The notes under the pieces: generated by a model
The model's database searches: none
What the model was told of the DNA's origin: nothing
The model's input: the letters and a program-made list of their open reading frames with translations, nothing else
Program-made: the position numbers and the translations under genes
Source of the DNA: Prado023 sp963777855
GTDB taxonomy: Bacteria > Actinomycetota > Actinomycetes > S36-B12 > CAIYMF01
Direction: 5' to 3'
Assembly: GCA_963777855.1 (NCBI GenBank)
Contig: CAVZRW010000008.1
Coordinates: 186,001-250,000, forward strand
DNA length: 64,000 bases
Shown here: positions 1 to 9,454 of the stretch, one piece after another
Layout: each line of letters starts with the position of its first letter
Position numbering within the stretch: the stretch's first letter is position 1

Positions 1-118
1 CGGCGTGGTAGAGCACCACCGCGATGACCGCCACGGCGCGCACCCCGTCGAGGCCCACCATGTGCGGCAGGGCCGGACCTCGCACGGTGCGACGCTGCCG
101 GGTCAAGGTCCCGGACAC
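1..118 (-). CDS. Acyltransferase 3 family membrane protein, N-terminal fragment
   Basis: Only the first 39 codons are inside the window; the gene runs off the left edge. The visible protein ends in LDGVRAVAVIAVVLYHA, the first transmembrane helix and His of the OafA/YrhL acyltransferase-3 family, membrane enzymes that O-acylate surface sugars or lipids. The GTG start at 118 is preceded by two purine-rich repeats (AGGAAC, AAGGAAC), a good ribosome binding site; an internal ATG at 61 is the alternative. The substrate cannot be judged from so short a piece. Confidence 0.7.
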   Translation of the reverse strand, partial: MSGTLTRQRRTVRGPALPHMVGLDGVRAVAVIAVVLYHA

Positions 119-170
119 TCTGCCTGTTCCTTCCTGTTCCCCGCGGTCCCCTGGCCGGGGCTGATCTGCC

Positions 171-218
171 CACCTGCTCGGTCATGCACCTGCTCTGTCA
201 TGAACCTGCTCGGTCGGT
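171..218. repeat. Three 16-bp direct repeats
   Basis: Three adjacent copies of a 16-base unit (CACCTGCTCGGTCATG and two variants) lie between the start of the acyltransferase gene and the 3' end of the GNAT gene. The first two copies differ at one base; the third is diverged at its end. The rest of the 119-325 gap shows nothing else. The role is unknown; an operator or simple slippage product are both possible. Confidence 0.6.
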
Positions 219-325
219 CACCCCGGCCCGCCCATCGGAGTGCCCCCATTCAACCCCAGCCCACCGACATCGCCCCGCACGCTGGCCACGTGGCAGGCAC
301 GCGTCGCCGCGTGGCCCGCGGCTCC

Positions 326-864
326 TCAGGCCAGATCGAGCACCAGCCTGAGCTGCCCGGCCACGACCGGCCCGGCACCCCCGGCCTGGACGTCCGCGCT
401 CGACTGTGCGCACGCGATCCCTGGGCCTCGAACCCCAGGGCCGTCAGCAGCCTCATGCTGGCCAGGTTCTGCTGGTCCACGTGCGCGATCACCCGGTCCA
501 CCCCCTCGGAGCGCGCCAGATCGAGCAGCCCCGCCACCGCCTCGCGCGCCAGGCCCCGACCACGCCAGCTCGCGGCGAGTCCGTAACCCATCTCGAGAGC
601 GCCGTCGACCGGGGGGCCGTGGAAGCCGGCGTCGCCGACCAGCAGCCCGTCGGGTCGGGTGCGCACCTCCCACGGGCCCCAGACCCCCGCGAGGTCCTCC
701 CGGCCGGACACCAGTCCCGCGACCGCCACGTCGCCCTCGGTGGGGTAGTCGGGTGCCCAGTCGGCCTCACGGTCTCCCGCGAGGATCCTCCGTGCCCGCG
801 CCGACGACAGGGGCCTCAGGACCAGGCGGTCGGTGCGCACCTCGAGCCGGCTCCGGCGGGTCAC
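326..864 (-). CDS. GNAT family N-acetyltransferase (frame break)
   Basis: The protein starts VTRRSRLEVRTDRLVLRPL and carries the RimJ/RimL-like GNAT acetyl-CoA loop SWRGRGLAREA followed by a helix and LLTALGFEAQG, so it transfers an acetyl group from acetyl-CoA to an unknown amine. The GTG start at 864 overlaps the stop of the upstream CCA-adding enzyme (GTGA), so the two genes are probably translationally coupled. Around 420-435 the reading frame changes; the original frame reads into low-complexity sequence, while the shifted frame ends cleanly with QLRLVLDLA and a stop at 326. Total length about 179 residues, normal for the family. The break is probably a sequence error. Confidence 0.75.
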
Positions 865-2331
865 GCGGCCGGCCCGGCTGGGCGCGCGGCCCACCAGGAC
901 CGCAGCTCGTCCTCGGCGCGCTCGGCACCCAGCGGTCCCTCGTCGAGGCTGCGCTCGAGCAGCCAGCGGTACGCCTGGCCGACCTCGCGGCCCGGTCCGA
1001 TCCCGAGGATCGCCATGATCTGGGTGCCGTCGAGGTCCGGACGCATCGAGGCCAGCTCCTCGGCCTGCTCCAGGTTGTCGATCCGGCTCTCGAGGTCGTC
1101 ATAGGTGCGCCGAAGCGCCGCGGCCTTGCGCGCGTTTCGGGTCGTGCAGTCGGCGCGGGTCAGCTTGTGCAGCTGGACGAGCCGCTCGATCGGCGTCGCG
1201 AACGTAGCGCCGTACTGCCGAATCGGTCCACTCGCCGCTGCCATAGCCGTGGAAGCGCAGGTGCAGCTCGACCAGCGTCGACCCACCTGCTCGACGACCG
1301 CCTTCGGGTAGCGCAGGGCGCCCAGTCGGCGGCGCGACCATCTTGGCCCCGACCACCTCGTGGTGGTGGAAGCTGACCCGCCCACCGCCCTCGAATCGCC
1401 GGGTGCGAGGCTTGCCGATGTCGTGCAGCAGGGCGGCCAGGCGCAGCACGAGGTCCGGGCCCGAGGCCGGCTCGTGGGAGGTCTCGAGGTCGATGGCCTG
1501 CTCCAGGACGATCAGGGAGTGCTCGTAGACGTCCTTGTGCCGGTGGTGCTCGTCGATCTCCAGGCGCAGGGCCGGCAGCTCGGGCAGCACGTGGTCGGCC
1601 AGGCCGCAGTCCACCATCAGCTCGAGTCCGGGGCGCGGGACCTCGGCCATGAGCAGCTTCGACAGCTCGTCGCGGACCCGTTCGGCCGACACCATCGCGA
1701 TCCGCTCGGCCATGGCCTGCATCGCCGCGCGCACCTCGGGTGCGACGGTGGCCTGCAGCTGGGCGGTGAACCGGGCCGCGCGCATCATCCGCAGGGGATC
1801 GTCGGCGAAGGACTCCTCGGGCGTGGCCGGCGTGCGCAGGATCCCGGCGGCCAGGTCGGACAGCCCGTCGAAGGGGTCGACGAACTCGCGCGCCGGCAGA
1901 GTCACGGCCATCGCGTTCATCGTGAAGTCCCGCCGACGCAGGTCCTCGAGCAGCGAGTCGCCGTAGGTCACCTCGGGCTTGCGCGTGCTGCGGTCGTAGG
2001 AGTCGCTGCGGTAGGTGGTGATCTCGAAGTGGTACCCACCCCGGCGCAGGCCCACCGTGCCGAAGGCGATGCCGATGTCCCAGACGGCATCCGCCCAGCC
2101 CGAGAGGACCTCGAGCACCTGCTCCGGGCGCGCGGAGGTCGCCAGGTCCAGGTCGTTGGCCCGGCCCAGGCGCACGGCATCGCGGACCGACCCACCCACG
2201 AGCGCGACCTCATGGCCGGCTGCGGCCATCCGGTCGGCGAGGTCGAGCAGCTCGGGGACACCGGCCAGCAGGTCGTCGATGGCCATGCGGCTGGCGGCGG
2301 CCAGCGCCGCGCGGGGAGGGACGTCAGGCAC
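861..2331 (-). CDS. cca: CCA-adding tRNA nucleotidyltransferase (frame breaks)
   Basis: Adds or repairs the 3' CCA of tRNAs. The pol-beta-type nucleotidyltransferase core is clear: LVGGSVRDAVRLG, then DLDLAT with the two metal-binding Asp, then RRRDFTMNAMAV, followed by the poly(A) polymerase RNA-binding region and an HD domain (LLHDIGKP, HHHEVVGAKM). None of the four tRNA genes in this window encodes CCA, so the enzyme is needed. The frame changes at least three times between about 1200 and 1345 (conserved pieces GALRYPKAVVEQV, LVELHLRFHGYG and LTRADCTTRN lie in alternating frames), probably sequencing indels. The GTG at 2331 fits family length (about 490 aa) and sits just behind a -10-like TAGGCT; an ATG at 2286 is the alternative. 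Divergent from the NUDIX gene. Confidence 0.9.
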
Positions 2332-2339
2332 GGGCCGAT

Positions 2340-2360
2340 AGCCTACGTGGCCGCTATCCT
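2340..2360. promoter_or_regulatory. Divergent -10 elements of cca and the NUDIX gene
   Basis: Only 36 bases separate the two start codons. On the minus strand TAGGCT (2345-2340) ends 8 bases before the cca GTG. On the plus strand TATCCT (2355-2360) ends 7 bases before the NUDIX ATG. Neither gene has a ribosome binding site, so both mRNAs are probably leaderless. Confidence 0.5.
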
Positions 2361-2367
2361 GCTCGGC

Positions 2368-3338
2368 ATGGTCAATCCGCCCACTCCTGCGCCACAACCC
2401 CGGCGCGAGGGGTGGCGGTCGGCCATTCCGACCCCCGCCGACCTGAGGCACCCGAGGCAGCGACACGCCGAGCCCGACAGCCCGGACGCGGACCCGGTCG
2501 ACGAGGGTCCGGCGCCCGGACCGCCCGGTGCCGCAGCGGTCGTCACCGAGATCGACGAGCACCCCGCGGCCGGTGCAACCCCCACCGACGGCGCTCCGAC
2601 GATCCCCCCCGCGCGGGCGGCCACACCGACCCCGCGACACTGCCGCGCCGGCGCCCGTCGACCGGGCCGGTCGAGGCCGGGGCACCGGTCGAGGCGGACC
2701 CACAGGGAGCCTCCACCCCGGCTCTCACCCCGCAGATCGGCACCGAGCGCTCGGGCGCCGAGGAGCGCGGTGCGGACTCCTCCGGAGCCGTGACCCCCGC
2801 GCCCGCCGAGGGCACTCGGCGCTCGTTCCCGAATCCCGCGACGCTCATGGCCTCCGGTCGGGGCGCGCGCAAGGCCCGCCACGCCGGCCTGCGCGGTCGG
2901 CGCCTGCCGAAGGTGGAGGAGACCTCGGCGGGCGGGGTCGTGCTCGACCTCTCCCAGCAGCCCCCCGCAGTCGCGCTGATCGCCCGGCACGACCGGCGCT
3001 CGCGCCTGCTGTGGAGCCTGCCCAAGGGGCACGTCGAGGCCGGCGAGACCCCGGAACAGGCGGCGCTGCGCGAGGTGCACGAGGAGACCGGCCTGCTCGG
3101 GCGGATCGTGGCCCCGCTGGGCGTGATCGACTTCTGGTTCGTCGTCGAGGACAAGCGGATCCACAAGACCGTGCACCACTACGTCATCGAGGCCATCGGC
3201 GGCGAGCTCTCCGACGAGGACCTCGAGGTCGAGGCCGTCGAGTGGATCCCCTACGACCAGGTGGTGCGCAAGCTCGCCTACGGCGACGAGCGACGGTTGG
3301 TGGAGAAGGTCGCCCAGATCGTCCCGGGTGTGAGGTGA
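2368..3338 (+). CDS. NUDIX hydrolase, MutT4-like (frame break)
   Basis: The C-terminal half is a NUDIX domain with a complete Nudix box: GHVEAGETPEQAALREVHEETGL begins at about residue 225 of the joined protein and has the REVHEETG core. Such enzymes hydrolyse nucleoside diphosphates linked to another group. The N-terminal ~170 residues are Pro/Ala/Glu-rich and probably disordered. The reading frame changes near the run of seven C at about 2604-2610, inside the low-complexity part. Position beside cca and before DUF6049 matches mycobacterial mutT4. The stop overlaps the next start (GTGA). The ATG at 2368 is chosen because it lies 7 bases after a -10-like hexamer. Confidence 0.85.
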
Positions 3339-5493
3339 GGCAGCGGCGCGGTCGCGCCGCGTGGGCAGGCCTCCTGGTGGCCCTCGCCTCCGTCCCCCTG
3401 CTGGGGGTCGCACCCGGCGGGGCCGCGCAGAGGCCCCCCGTCGGGCGGGTGCGCTGGTCGTTCGGATCGAGACGTTCACCCCGGCGATCCCGCGCGCGGT
3501 CGACACGCTGACCGTGCGCGGGACCGTGACGAACGCGGGCACCGAGCCGGTCACCGACGTCGCGGCGGTGCTGCGGGTGTCGCCGACCCCCCTGGCCACC
3601 CGCAACGAGATCGCCGGCGTGCTGGCCGGCTCGGGGCAGCGCGACGGGGTGCCGGTGCCGGGGGTCCGCCAGACCCTGGCCGAGGAGCTCGCCCCGGGCA
3701 GCTCCCGGCAGTTCCTGCTCCGGGTGCCCATCGAGGAGCTCGGTCTGGCCGCGACCGGGGTGTACACCACGGGCGTGGAGGCCCTCGGGGCGACTGGCGG
3801 GCCGGTTGTCCGCCAGGACCTCGACCGGACCTTCCTGCCCTGGTGGCCGGAGTCGAGCACCACCTCCCCGCTGCTGGTGAGCACCCTCTGGCCGATGACC
3901 GGGCAGCCGGTGCGCGACACCGAGGGCGTGCTGCCCGACGAGGCCCCGGCAGTGGAGCTCTCGCCCAGCGGGCGGCTGGCCACGCTGCTCGAGGCCGCAG
4001 CCGCCCGGCCCGGTGCCGCGACGATCGTCCTCGACCCCGAGCTGGTCGATGCCGCGGCCCAGATGGCCGACGGCTACGAGGTCGGCTTCGATGACCCTGT
4101 CCCAGGGACACGGCGCGGTGAGGTCCGGGCGTGGCTGGCTCGGCTGCGCGCAGCCGTGGCGGACCCCGAGGCCGAGGTCACCGGCTCCCTGTACGCCCAG
4201 ACCGACGTGGTCGCCGCGCAGCGCGGGAGGGTCCTGGGCCGTGTCCTGGGTCAGCGCCGAGCCGTCAACGCGGCAGCATCCGCCGCCCTGGGCCGGGACC
4301 TGCGGGGTTCGGTGGTCCTGGTACCCGGGGGACGAGCCGATGAGGCCACCCTCAGCGCCCTGGCCCGGGCGCGCGTCGGCAGCGTGGTCCTGACCGACAG
4401 CGCGGTCCCGCTGGCCGACCCGGCCACCTTCACCCCCAGCGGGTCGATCCGGCTGGAGACCGGGTCCGGCGAGCTGCCGGTGCTCCTGGCCGACTCCGCG
4501 ATCGGTGCCGCTCTGGCCACCCCGATGACCGACCGAGCCGCCGTCACCGCGGTGCGCCAGCAGCTGCTGGCCGAGACGCTCGTGATCGCCGGCGAGCTGC
4601 CGGCCACCCAGCGCCTGGTCGTGGCCAGCCCCCCGGCGCGCTGGAGCCCGCCGGCCGCAGCCGCCGCGATGGTGCTCGAGGTCATGGGCGACACGCCCTG
4701 GATCGTGCCCACCAGCGTCACCCAGGCCCTCGATCGCGAGCCCAGCACCCTGCCCCGCAGCCCGGTGCAGTACTCCGACGCCGACCGCTCCACGGAACTG
4801 CCCGCCGGGCATGTCGCCGAGGTCCGCGCCCAGTACCGGGGCGTGCGCGACTACGAGGCGATCGCGACCGACCCCGACGCCGTCCCGGCCACGACGTCGA
4901 CCGCGCCCAGCCGCCTGCTCGGCGGGTTCTACCGGCAGGCGCCCGACGAGCGGGCCGCCGTGACCGCCCAGGTGGGCCGGCAGGTGCGGGCCCTCGAGCA
5001 GTCCGTGCGGGTGGTCTCCAGCGGGTCCATCACGGTCTCCGGGGCCTCCGGGACGATCCCCATCACGGTGGAGAACGCCGGCACCGTGCCGGTCTCGGTC
5101 GGGTTGCGGCTGACCTCGACGCCCGCCCAGCTGTTCACCGCCGACCCGGTGCCAGCCTTCGAGATCGCCCCGGGCCGGCGCACGTCGGTCGAGGTGACCG
5201 CCCAGGTGGCCGCTGCCGGGCCGATCCCGGTGACCATCGCCCTGACCACGCCGGAGGGCCGCACGTTCGGTGAGCCGGGCCAGCTGACGGTGCGCTCGTC
5301 GGCCTACGCCAACGCGGCCCGGATCCTGGTGCGCGCCTCCCTGGGGCTGCTCGTGCTCGCGGTGGCGGTGCACGCGGTGCGCCGCTCGCGGCGCCGGCGC
5401 ACACAGCCCGACCAGCGCGAGGACGACACCGGCGCCGACCCGGACGAGCGCGACCCGGCACCGGTGCTGACCGAGGATGCGGGGGCCCCGTGA
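3335..5493 (+). CDS. DUF6049 family secreted/membrane-anchored protein (frame break)
   Basis: Large envelope protein of unknown function, conserved between mutT4 and murJ in actinobacteria. The GTG start overlaps the NUDIX stop. It begins with a signal peptide (Arg-rich start, then WAGLLVALASVPLLGVAPGGA). After a frame change near 3430-3460 come an Ig-like stretch (VDTLTVRGTVTNAG), a long middle domain, a second Ig-like stretch near 5025-5270 (SGSITVSGASGTIPITVENA), a C-terminal transmembrane helix (ASLGLLVLAVAVHAV) and a basic then acidic cytoplasmic tail. Total about 718 residues. Its constant placement before murJ suggests a role in wall building; this is inference. Confidence 0.8.
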
Positions 5494-7328
5494 TGGTGGA
5501 CGGAGCATTCCCCGAGGGTCGCGACAAGGACGACGCCGGTCGCACGGGTGGGCCGACGGGCGGGCAGCCCCCCACCCCCCGCGAGGAGTTGCCCGCCCCG
5601 GAGCACGGCGAGCTTCTGCCCGACGCCGACGACCCGGCGGGTGCCCCGGACCCGGACTCCAGCACGGACCCGTCGCAGGTGGTCGCGGCCCCCCGCCAGG
5701 GCGACCTGATGGCCAAGGGCGCGCTGATGGCGGTTGGGACCCTGGCCAGCCGGATCACCGGGGTCGGGCGCGACATGGCGATGACCGCCGCCCTGGGCCT
5801 GGGCATCGTCGGCGACATCTTCACCCTCGGCAACTCGATCCCCAACACGATCTACGTGCTGACCGTCGGCGGCGCCATGAACGCGGTGTTCGTTCCGCAG
5901 CTGGTGCGCCGGATGAAGGACGACTCCGACGGCGGGTCGGGCTTCGCCGACCGGCTCATCACGCTCAGCGCGGTGGTGCTCGCGGCGCTGACGGTCGTCA
6001 CGGTGCTCCTGGCGCCCTGGCTGACCCGGATCTACGCCTCACCGGAGTACGACGAGCAGCAGATGTCGCTGGCGATCGCCTTCGCCCGGTACTGCCTGCC
6101 GCAGGTCTTCTTCTACGGACTGTTCACGTTGCTCTCCCAGGTCCTCAACGCGCGGGGCCGCTTCTACCCGCCGATGTACGCGCCCATCGCGAACAACATC
6201 GTGGCCATCGGGGTGTTCCTCGGCTTCCTGGCCGTGGCCGGCCCCGCCGCGGTGTCCGGTGGCACCCTCACGCCCGCCCAGACGGCGTGGCTGGGCATCG
6301 GCTCGACCGTCGCGGTCGCGATCCAGTCGCTGCTGCTCATCCCGTTCCTGCGCTCCTCGGGCTACCACTGGCACGCGCGCTTCGACTGGCGCGGCTGGGG
6401 CCTGGGCAAGACCGGCGGGCTCGCGGTGTGGACCATCGGCCTGCTGGCCGCGAACCAGGTCTCCTACATCGTGCACAGCCGCCTGGCCACGACGGCCAAC
6501 GTCATGGCGGCAGCGGAGGGCCTTCCCCCGGCGGGCATCGCGACCTACCAGAAGGCCTACCTGATCTTCTTCCTGCCGCACTCGATCGTCACGGTCTCCC
6601 TGGTCACCGCGCTGCTGCCGGGCCTGAGCCGGGTGGCTCACTCAGGGCAGTTCGCGACCGTCAGCCGGGTGCTGGCCGACACCATGCGCACGGTGACCGC
6701 ACTGGTGGTGCCGATCACCGCCGTGCTGATCGCGGTCGCGCCGCTGCTGAGCTCCCTGCTCTTCGGCTACGGAGCCTCGGGCAGGGACTCCTCCCTGCAG
6801 ATCGGCTACACGGTCATCGCGATGCTGATCGGCCTGGTCCCGTTCTCGCTGTACTTCATCCTGCTGCGGGGCTGGTACTCGCTGGAGGACACCAAGACCC
6901 CGTTCTACCTGTCCCTGGTCCTCAACACGGTCAACGTGGGCCTGAGCCTGGCGCTGTTCAACGCGGTGCCGACCCAGTGGAAGGTGCCCGCCCTCGGCCT
7001 GGCCTTCGGAGCGACCTACTGGGTCATGATGGTCGTGGCCTGGCCGGTGCTGGCCGGGAAGCTGGGGGGCCTGCACGCACGCACGACCTGGCTGGCCATC
7101 GCCCGCATGCTGCTGGCCGGTGTCGTGAGCGGCCTCGTGGCCGGCGCAGTCGTGTACGCCGCGCTCCAGGGGTTCGACGACCTGTGGGACTCGCTCTGGC
7201 AGCAGCTGGTCACCCTGGTCGTGGCGGGACTGGCCGGGCTGGCCGCCTACTTCCTCGCGGCCTGGTTCCTGCGGATCCGCGAGGTCTCCTCCGCTGTGTC
7301 CATGCTGCGGCGGAGGCTGGGTCGCTGA
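5490..7328 (+). CDS. murJ: Lipid II flippase MurJ
   Basis: MviN/MurJ family polytopic membrane protein that moves lipid II across the cytoplasmic membrane. The first ~70 residues are hydrophilic and Pro/Asp-rich; the flippase core starts at MAKGALMAVGTLASRITG, has about 14 transmembrane helices and contains the conserved NSIPNTIYVLTVGGAMNAVF segment of helix 2. The GTG at 5490 overlaps the DUF6049 stop (GTGA); an ATG at 5493 is an equally possible start. In mycobacteria the same protein continues into a pseudokinase and extracellular domain; here it stops after the last helices at 612 residues and those domains form a separate gene (7888-9315). Confidence 0.95.
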   Translation: MMVDGAFPEGRDKDDAGRTGGPTGGQPPTPREELPAPEHGELLPDADDPAGAPDPDSSTDPSQVVAAPRQGDLMAKGALMAVGTLASRITGVGRDMAMTAALGLGIVGDIFTLGNSIPNTIYVLTVGGAMNAVFVPQLVRRMKDDSDGGSGFADRLITLSAVVLAALTVVTVLLAPWLTRIYASPEYDEQQMSLAIAFARYCLPQVFFYGLFTLLSQVLNARGRFYPPMYAPIANNIVAIGVFLGFLAVAGPAAVSGGTLTPAQTAWLGIGSTVAVAIQSLLLIPFLRSSGYHWHARFDWRGWGLGKTGGLAVWTIGLLAANQVSYIVHSRLATTANVMAAAEGLPPAGIATYQKAYLIFFLPHSIVTVSLVTALLPGLSRVAHSGQFATVSRVLADTMRTVTALVVPITAVLIAVAPLLSSLLFGYGASGRDSSLQIGYTVIAMLIGLVPFSLYFILLRGWYSLEDTKTPFYLSLVLNTVNVGLSLALFNAVPTQWKVPALGLAFGATYWVMMVVAWPVLAGKLGGLHARTTWLAIARMLLAGVVSGLVAGAVVYAALQGFDDLWDSLWQQLVTLVVAGLAGLAAYFLAAWFLRIREVSSAVSMLRRRLGR

Positions 7329-7375
7329 CCTCGGTCAACGCACGGTGACCGAGGTGGGACATCGGTCCCCCCTGG

Positions 7376-7780
7376 TCATTCGCTGGCAGCGGTGCCCACC
7401 GCGCGGACGGTCAGGTACTTCTGCAGCTGGGGGATGTAGTGCAGCACCAGGGAGTGTGCCTCGCGGCTCACCGTCACGTGCACCTCGCCGTCCTGGTCGA
7501 CCCACCAGTCCTTGGCCCGCATCCGCACGCCGAGCTCCTCGGCCTGGGTCAGGGACCGGCGCTTGGCCCCATCCATGTCGCGGGAGTCCTCGATGAGGGT
7601 CTGGGCACCCACACCCGCCACGATCCCGGCGTCGTCCACCGTCGAGACGTTCGTGTAGGCCAGCGAGAAGACGTCGAAGGCCAGCACGGCCAGCGCGACC
7701 AGCACGAGGGAGACACGCAGGAGCCAGCCGAGGACGATGCCGCCCCCGTCCCCGCGTGTGTCGACCGCAGATACCCGCAT
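7376..7780 (-). CDS. Hypothetical single-pass membrane protein, TadE/TadG-like pattern
   Basis: 134 residues: short N-terminus, one transmembrane helix (LLRVSLVLVALAVLAFDVFSL), then an Ala/Val-rich segment (VDDAGIVAGVGAQTLIED) and a soluble C-terminal domain with DWWVDQDGEVHVTV. The helix followed by a small-residue D-A-G-x-x-A-G pattern resembles TadE/TadG pilus-like proteins, but the similarity is weak and no function is assigned. The gene lies on the opposite strand between murJ and the pseudokinase. A -10-like GACAAC (7792-7787) ends six bases before the ATG. The region 7329-7375 holds nothing recognisable. Confidence 0.55.
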   Translation of the reverse strand: MRVSAVDTRGDGGGIVLGWLLRVSLVLVALAVLAFDVFSLAYTNVSTVDDAGIVAGVGAQTLIEDSRDMDGAKRRSLTQAEELGVRMRAKDWWVDQDGEVHVTVSREAHSLVLHYIPQLQKYLTVRAVGTAASE

Positions 7781-7875
7781 GCCAGCGTTGTCGGCATCCG
7801 CGCCGGGGACCTTGACCGCTGGACCCGACCGGCGCAGGAGCGCCGGGGGTGCGCCGCCTGCCCGCGGATGTGGCT

Positions 7876-7881
7876 TAGCAT
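7876..7881 (+). promoter_or_regulatory. -10 element of pseudokinase gene
   Basis: TAGCAT ends six bases before the GTG start at 7888 and no ribosome binding site lies between them, which suggests a leaderless transcript. No convincing -35 box is seen. Confidence 0.45.
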
Positions 7882-7887
7882 TCCCAC

Positions 7888-9315
7888 GTGAACGACACGG
7901 GCCCCATCGACGTGGCGCAGAACCGTCAGGTAGGCCGGTTCACGCTGGCCGACCTGGTCGAGGAGCGCAACGGGGCCCAGATCTGGCGGGCCTCGGACAC
8001 GACCCTGCACCGCGAGGTGGCGCTGTGGCTGGTGCCCCTGGACGAGGGCCTGGCCGCCGACCTGGCGCAGTCGACCCGCACCGCGGCCAAGGTGGGCGAC
8101 CGGCGCATCGTGCGCATCCTGGACCTGTTCACCACGGCCACCCACATCGTCGTCGTCACCGAGTGGATGGCCGCCGAGGTCCTGCGCGACCACCTCGGCG
8201 ACCCGTTGGCCCCGGCCGAGGCCGCCCGCATCGCCTACGAGGTCTCCGGCGCGATCGAGTCCGCGCACGCCCAGGGCATCGCCCACGGCCGGCTGCGCCC
8301 GGGCAACATCCTGGTCAGCCCCGACGGCGAGGTGCGCATCACCGGGCTGGGCATCGACGCGGTCCTGGCCGGCATCGAGCCGTCCGCCGACGGCGATCCC
8401 GTCGCCGCCGACATCCACGGCATCGGCTCGATCCTGTACGCCGGCCTGACCGGGCGCTGGCCCGGCGTCGAGGCCGACGGGGTGCCGGCCGCCCCCGAGG
8501 TGGGCGGGCACACACCGCCCCCGTCCCGGTTGATCGCCGACGTCCCGGAGACCCTCGACGACCTGTGCGCACGCACGGTCAGCACGATCGTGCCGCCCCG
8601 CAACCGGCCCCGGATCACCTCCGCCGGCCAGGCCCGCGCGCTGCTCGGCTCCAGCCTGACCGACCTTACCGGCCAGCGCCGGCCGCTGCCCGGGATGGGT
8701 CCCGAGCGGGGCCTGCCCTGGGGCCGGATCCTTGCCGGGGCCGCCGCGCTTGTCATGGCGCTCGGGCTGGGGTTCGTGGGCTACCGCCTGGTCTCCGCCG
8801 ACAAGCCCGTCGCCGGGCCGGAGCCCTCCGAGAGCCCGATGCCGAGCGCCAGCCCGAGCACGACGACCAAGGCCCCGAAGCCGGTGACCTACGTCATCGC
8901 CGAGGCACGCGACTTCGACCCCCTCGGCAACGGCGAGGAGAACCCGGGCCGGGTGGCGTACGCCTACGACGGGGACCGCGCCACCGCCTGGCGGACCGTG
9001 ACCTACTACAACAAGAGCCTGGACAAGCCCGGTGTGGGACTGCTGTTCGACCTCGGCGCACCGCGCTCGATCGGCAAGGTGACCCTGGACCTGGTCGGCA
9101 ACGGAACGGACCTGCAGGTCCTGACCAGCAACGACCCCGGGAACAGTCCCCAGGACTTCGACCTGATGGCCCAGGCCACCGAGGCAGGCGAGAAGGTGAC
9201 GCTCAAGGGCCCCACCCCGCCCTCGGCGCGCTACGTGCTGGTCTGGATGACCGGCCTGCCCCAGGTGGACGGTGGCTGGCGCGGCGGCATCAGTGAGATC
9301 AGGATCACCAGCTGA
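7888..9315 (+). CDS. MurJ-associated pseudokinase with discoidin-like extracellular domain
   Basis: Residues 1-270 have a Ser/Thr protein kinase fold, but catalytic residues are gone: the beta-3 Lys position reads EVALWLV, the HRD motif reads HGRLRPGNIL with no catalytic Asp, and the DFG position reads ITGLG. One transmembrane helix follows (ILAGAAALVMALGLGFVGY), then a Ser/Pro/Thr linker and a C-terminal beta-sandwich domain (YAYDGDRATAWRTVTYYN) like F5/8 type C (discoidin) domains. In mycobacteria this pseudokinase-TM-extracellular module is fused to MurJ and, when phosphorylated, binds FhaA to control lipid II export. Here it stands alone about 560 bp downstream of murJ. It probably regulates MurJ in trans (inference). 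Confidence 0.85.
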   Translation: MNDTGPIDVAQNRQVGRFTLADLVEERNGAQIWRASDTTLHREVALWLVPLDEGLAADLAQSTRTAAKVGDRRIVRILDLFTTATHIVVVTEWMAAEVLRDHLGDPLAPAEAARIAYEVSGAIESAHAQGIAHGRLRPGNILVSPDGEVRITGLGIDAVLAGIEPSADGDPVAADIHGIGSILYAGLTGRWPGVEADGVPAAPEVGGHTPPPSRLIADVPETLDDLCARTVSTIVPPRNRPRITSAGQARALLGSSLTDLTGQRRPLPGMGPERGLPWGRILAGAAALVMALGLGFVGYRLVSADKPVAGPEPSESPMPSASPSTTTKAPKPVTYVIAEARDFDPLGNGEENPGRVAYAYDGDRATAWRTVTYYNKSLDKPGVGLLFDLGAPRSIGKVTLDLVGNGTDLQVLTSNDPGNSPQDFDLMAQATEAGEKVTLKGPTPPSARYVLVWMTGLPQVDGGWRGGISEIRITS

Positions 9316-9333
9316 CGCACCCGTTCTCGCAGC

Positions 9334-9419
9334 CCCCGGGCCACCCAGGATGCCGGGCCGGGGAATCCCCGGGCCACCCAGGATGCCGGGCCGGGGGAAT
9401 CCCCGGGCCACCTAGGATG
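9334..9419. repeat. Triple 33/34-bp tandem repeat with palindromic junctions
   Basis: Two full copies (9334-9366 and 9367-9400) and a partial third (9401-9419) of a unit beginning CCCCGGGCCACCCAGGATG. Each junction forms a palindrome CCGGGGAATCCCCGG (9358-9372; the second has one extra G). It lies between the pseudokinase stop and trxB. It could terminate transcription, bind a regulator or be a REP-like element. It is too regular and spacer-free to be CRISPR. Confidence 0.8.
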
Positions 9420-9454
9420 TTGCGCAGTCATCGCTACGAAGGGGTGTGTCTGAC

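Noticed and set aside
9334..9419. CRISPR array
   Set aside because: Repeats are directly adjacent without variable spacers, and no cas genes are near.
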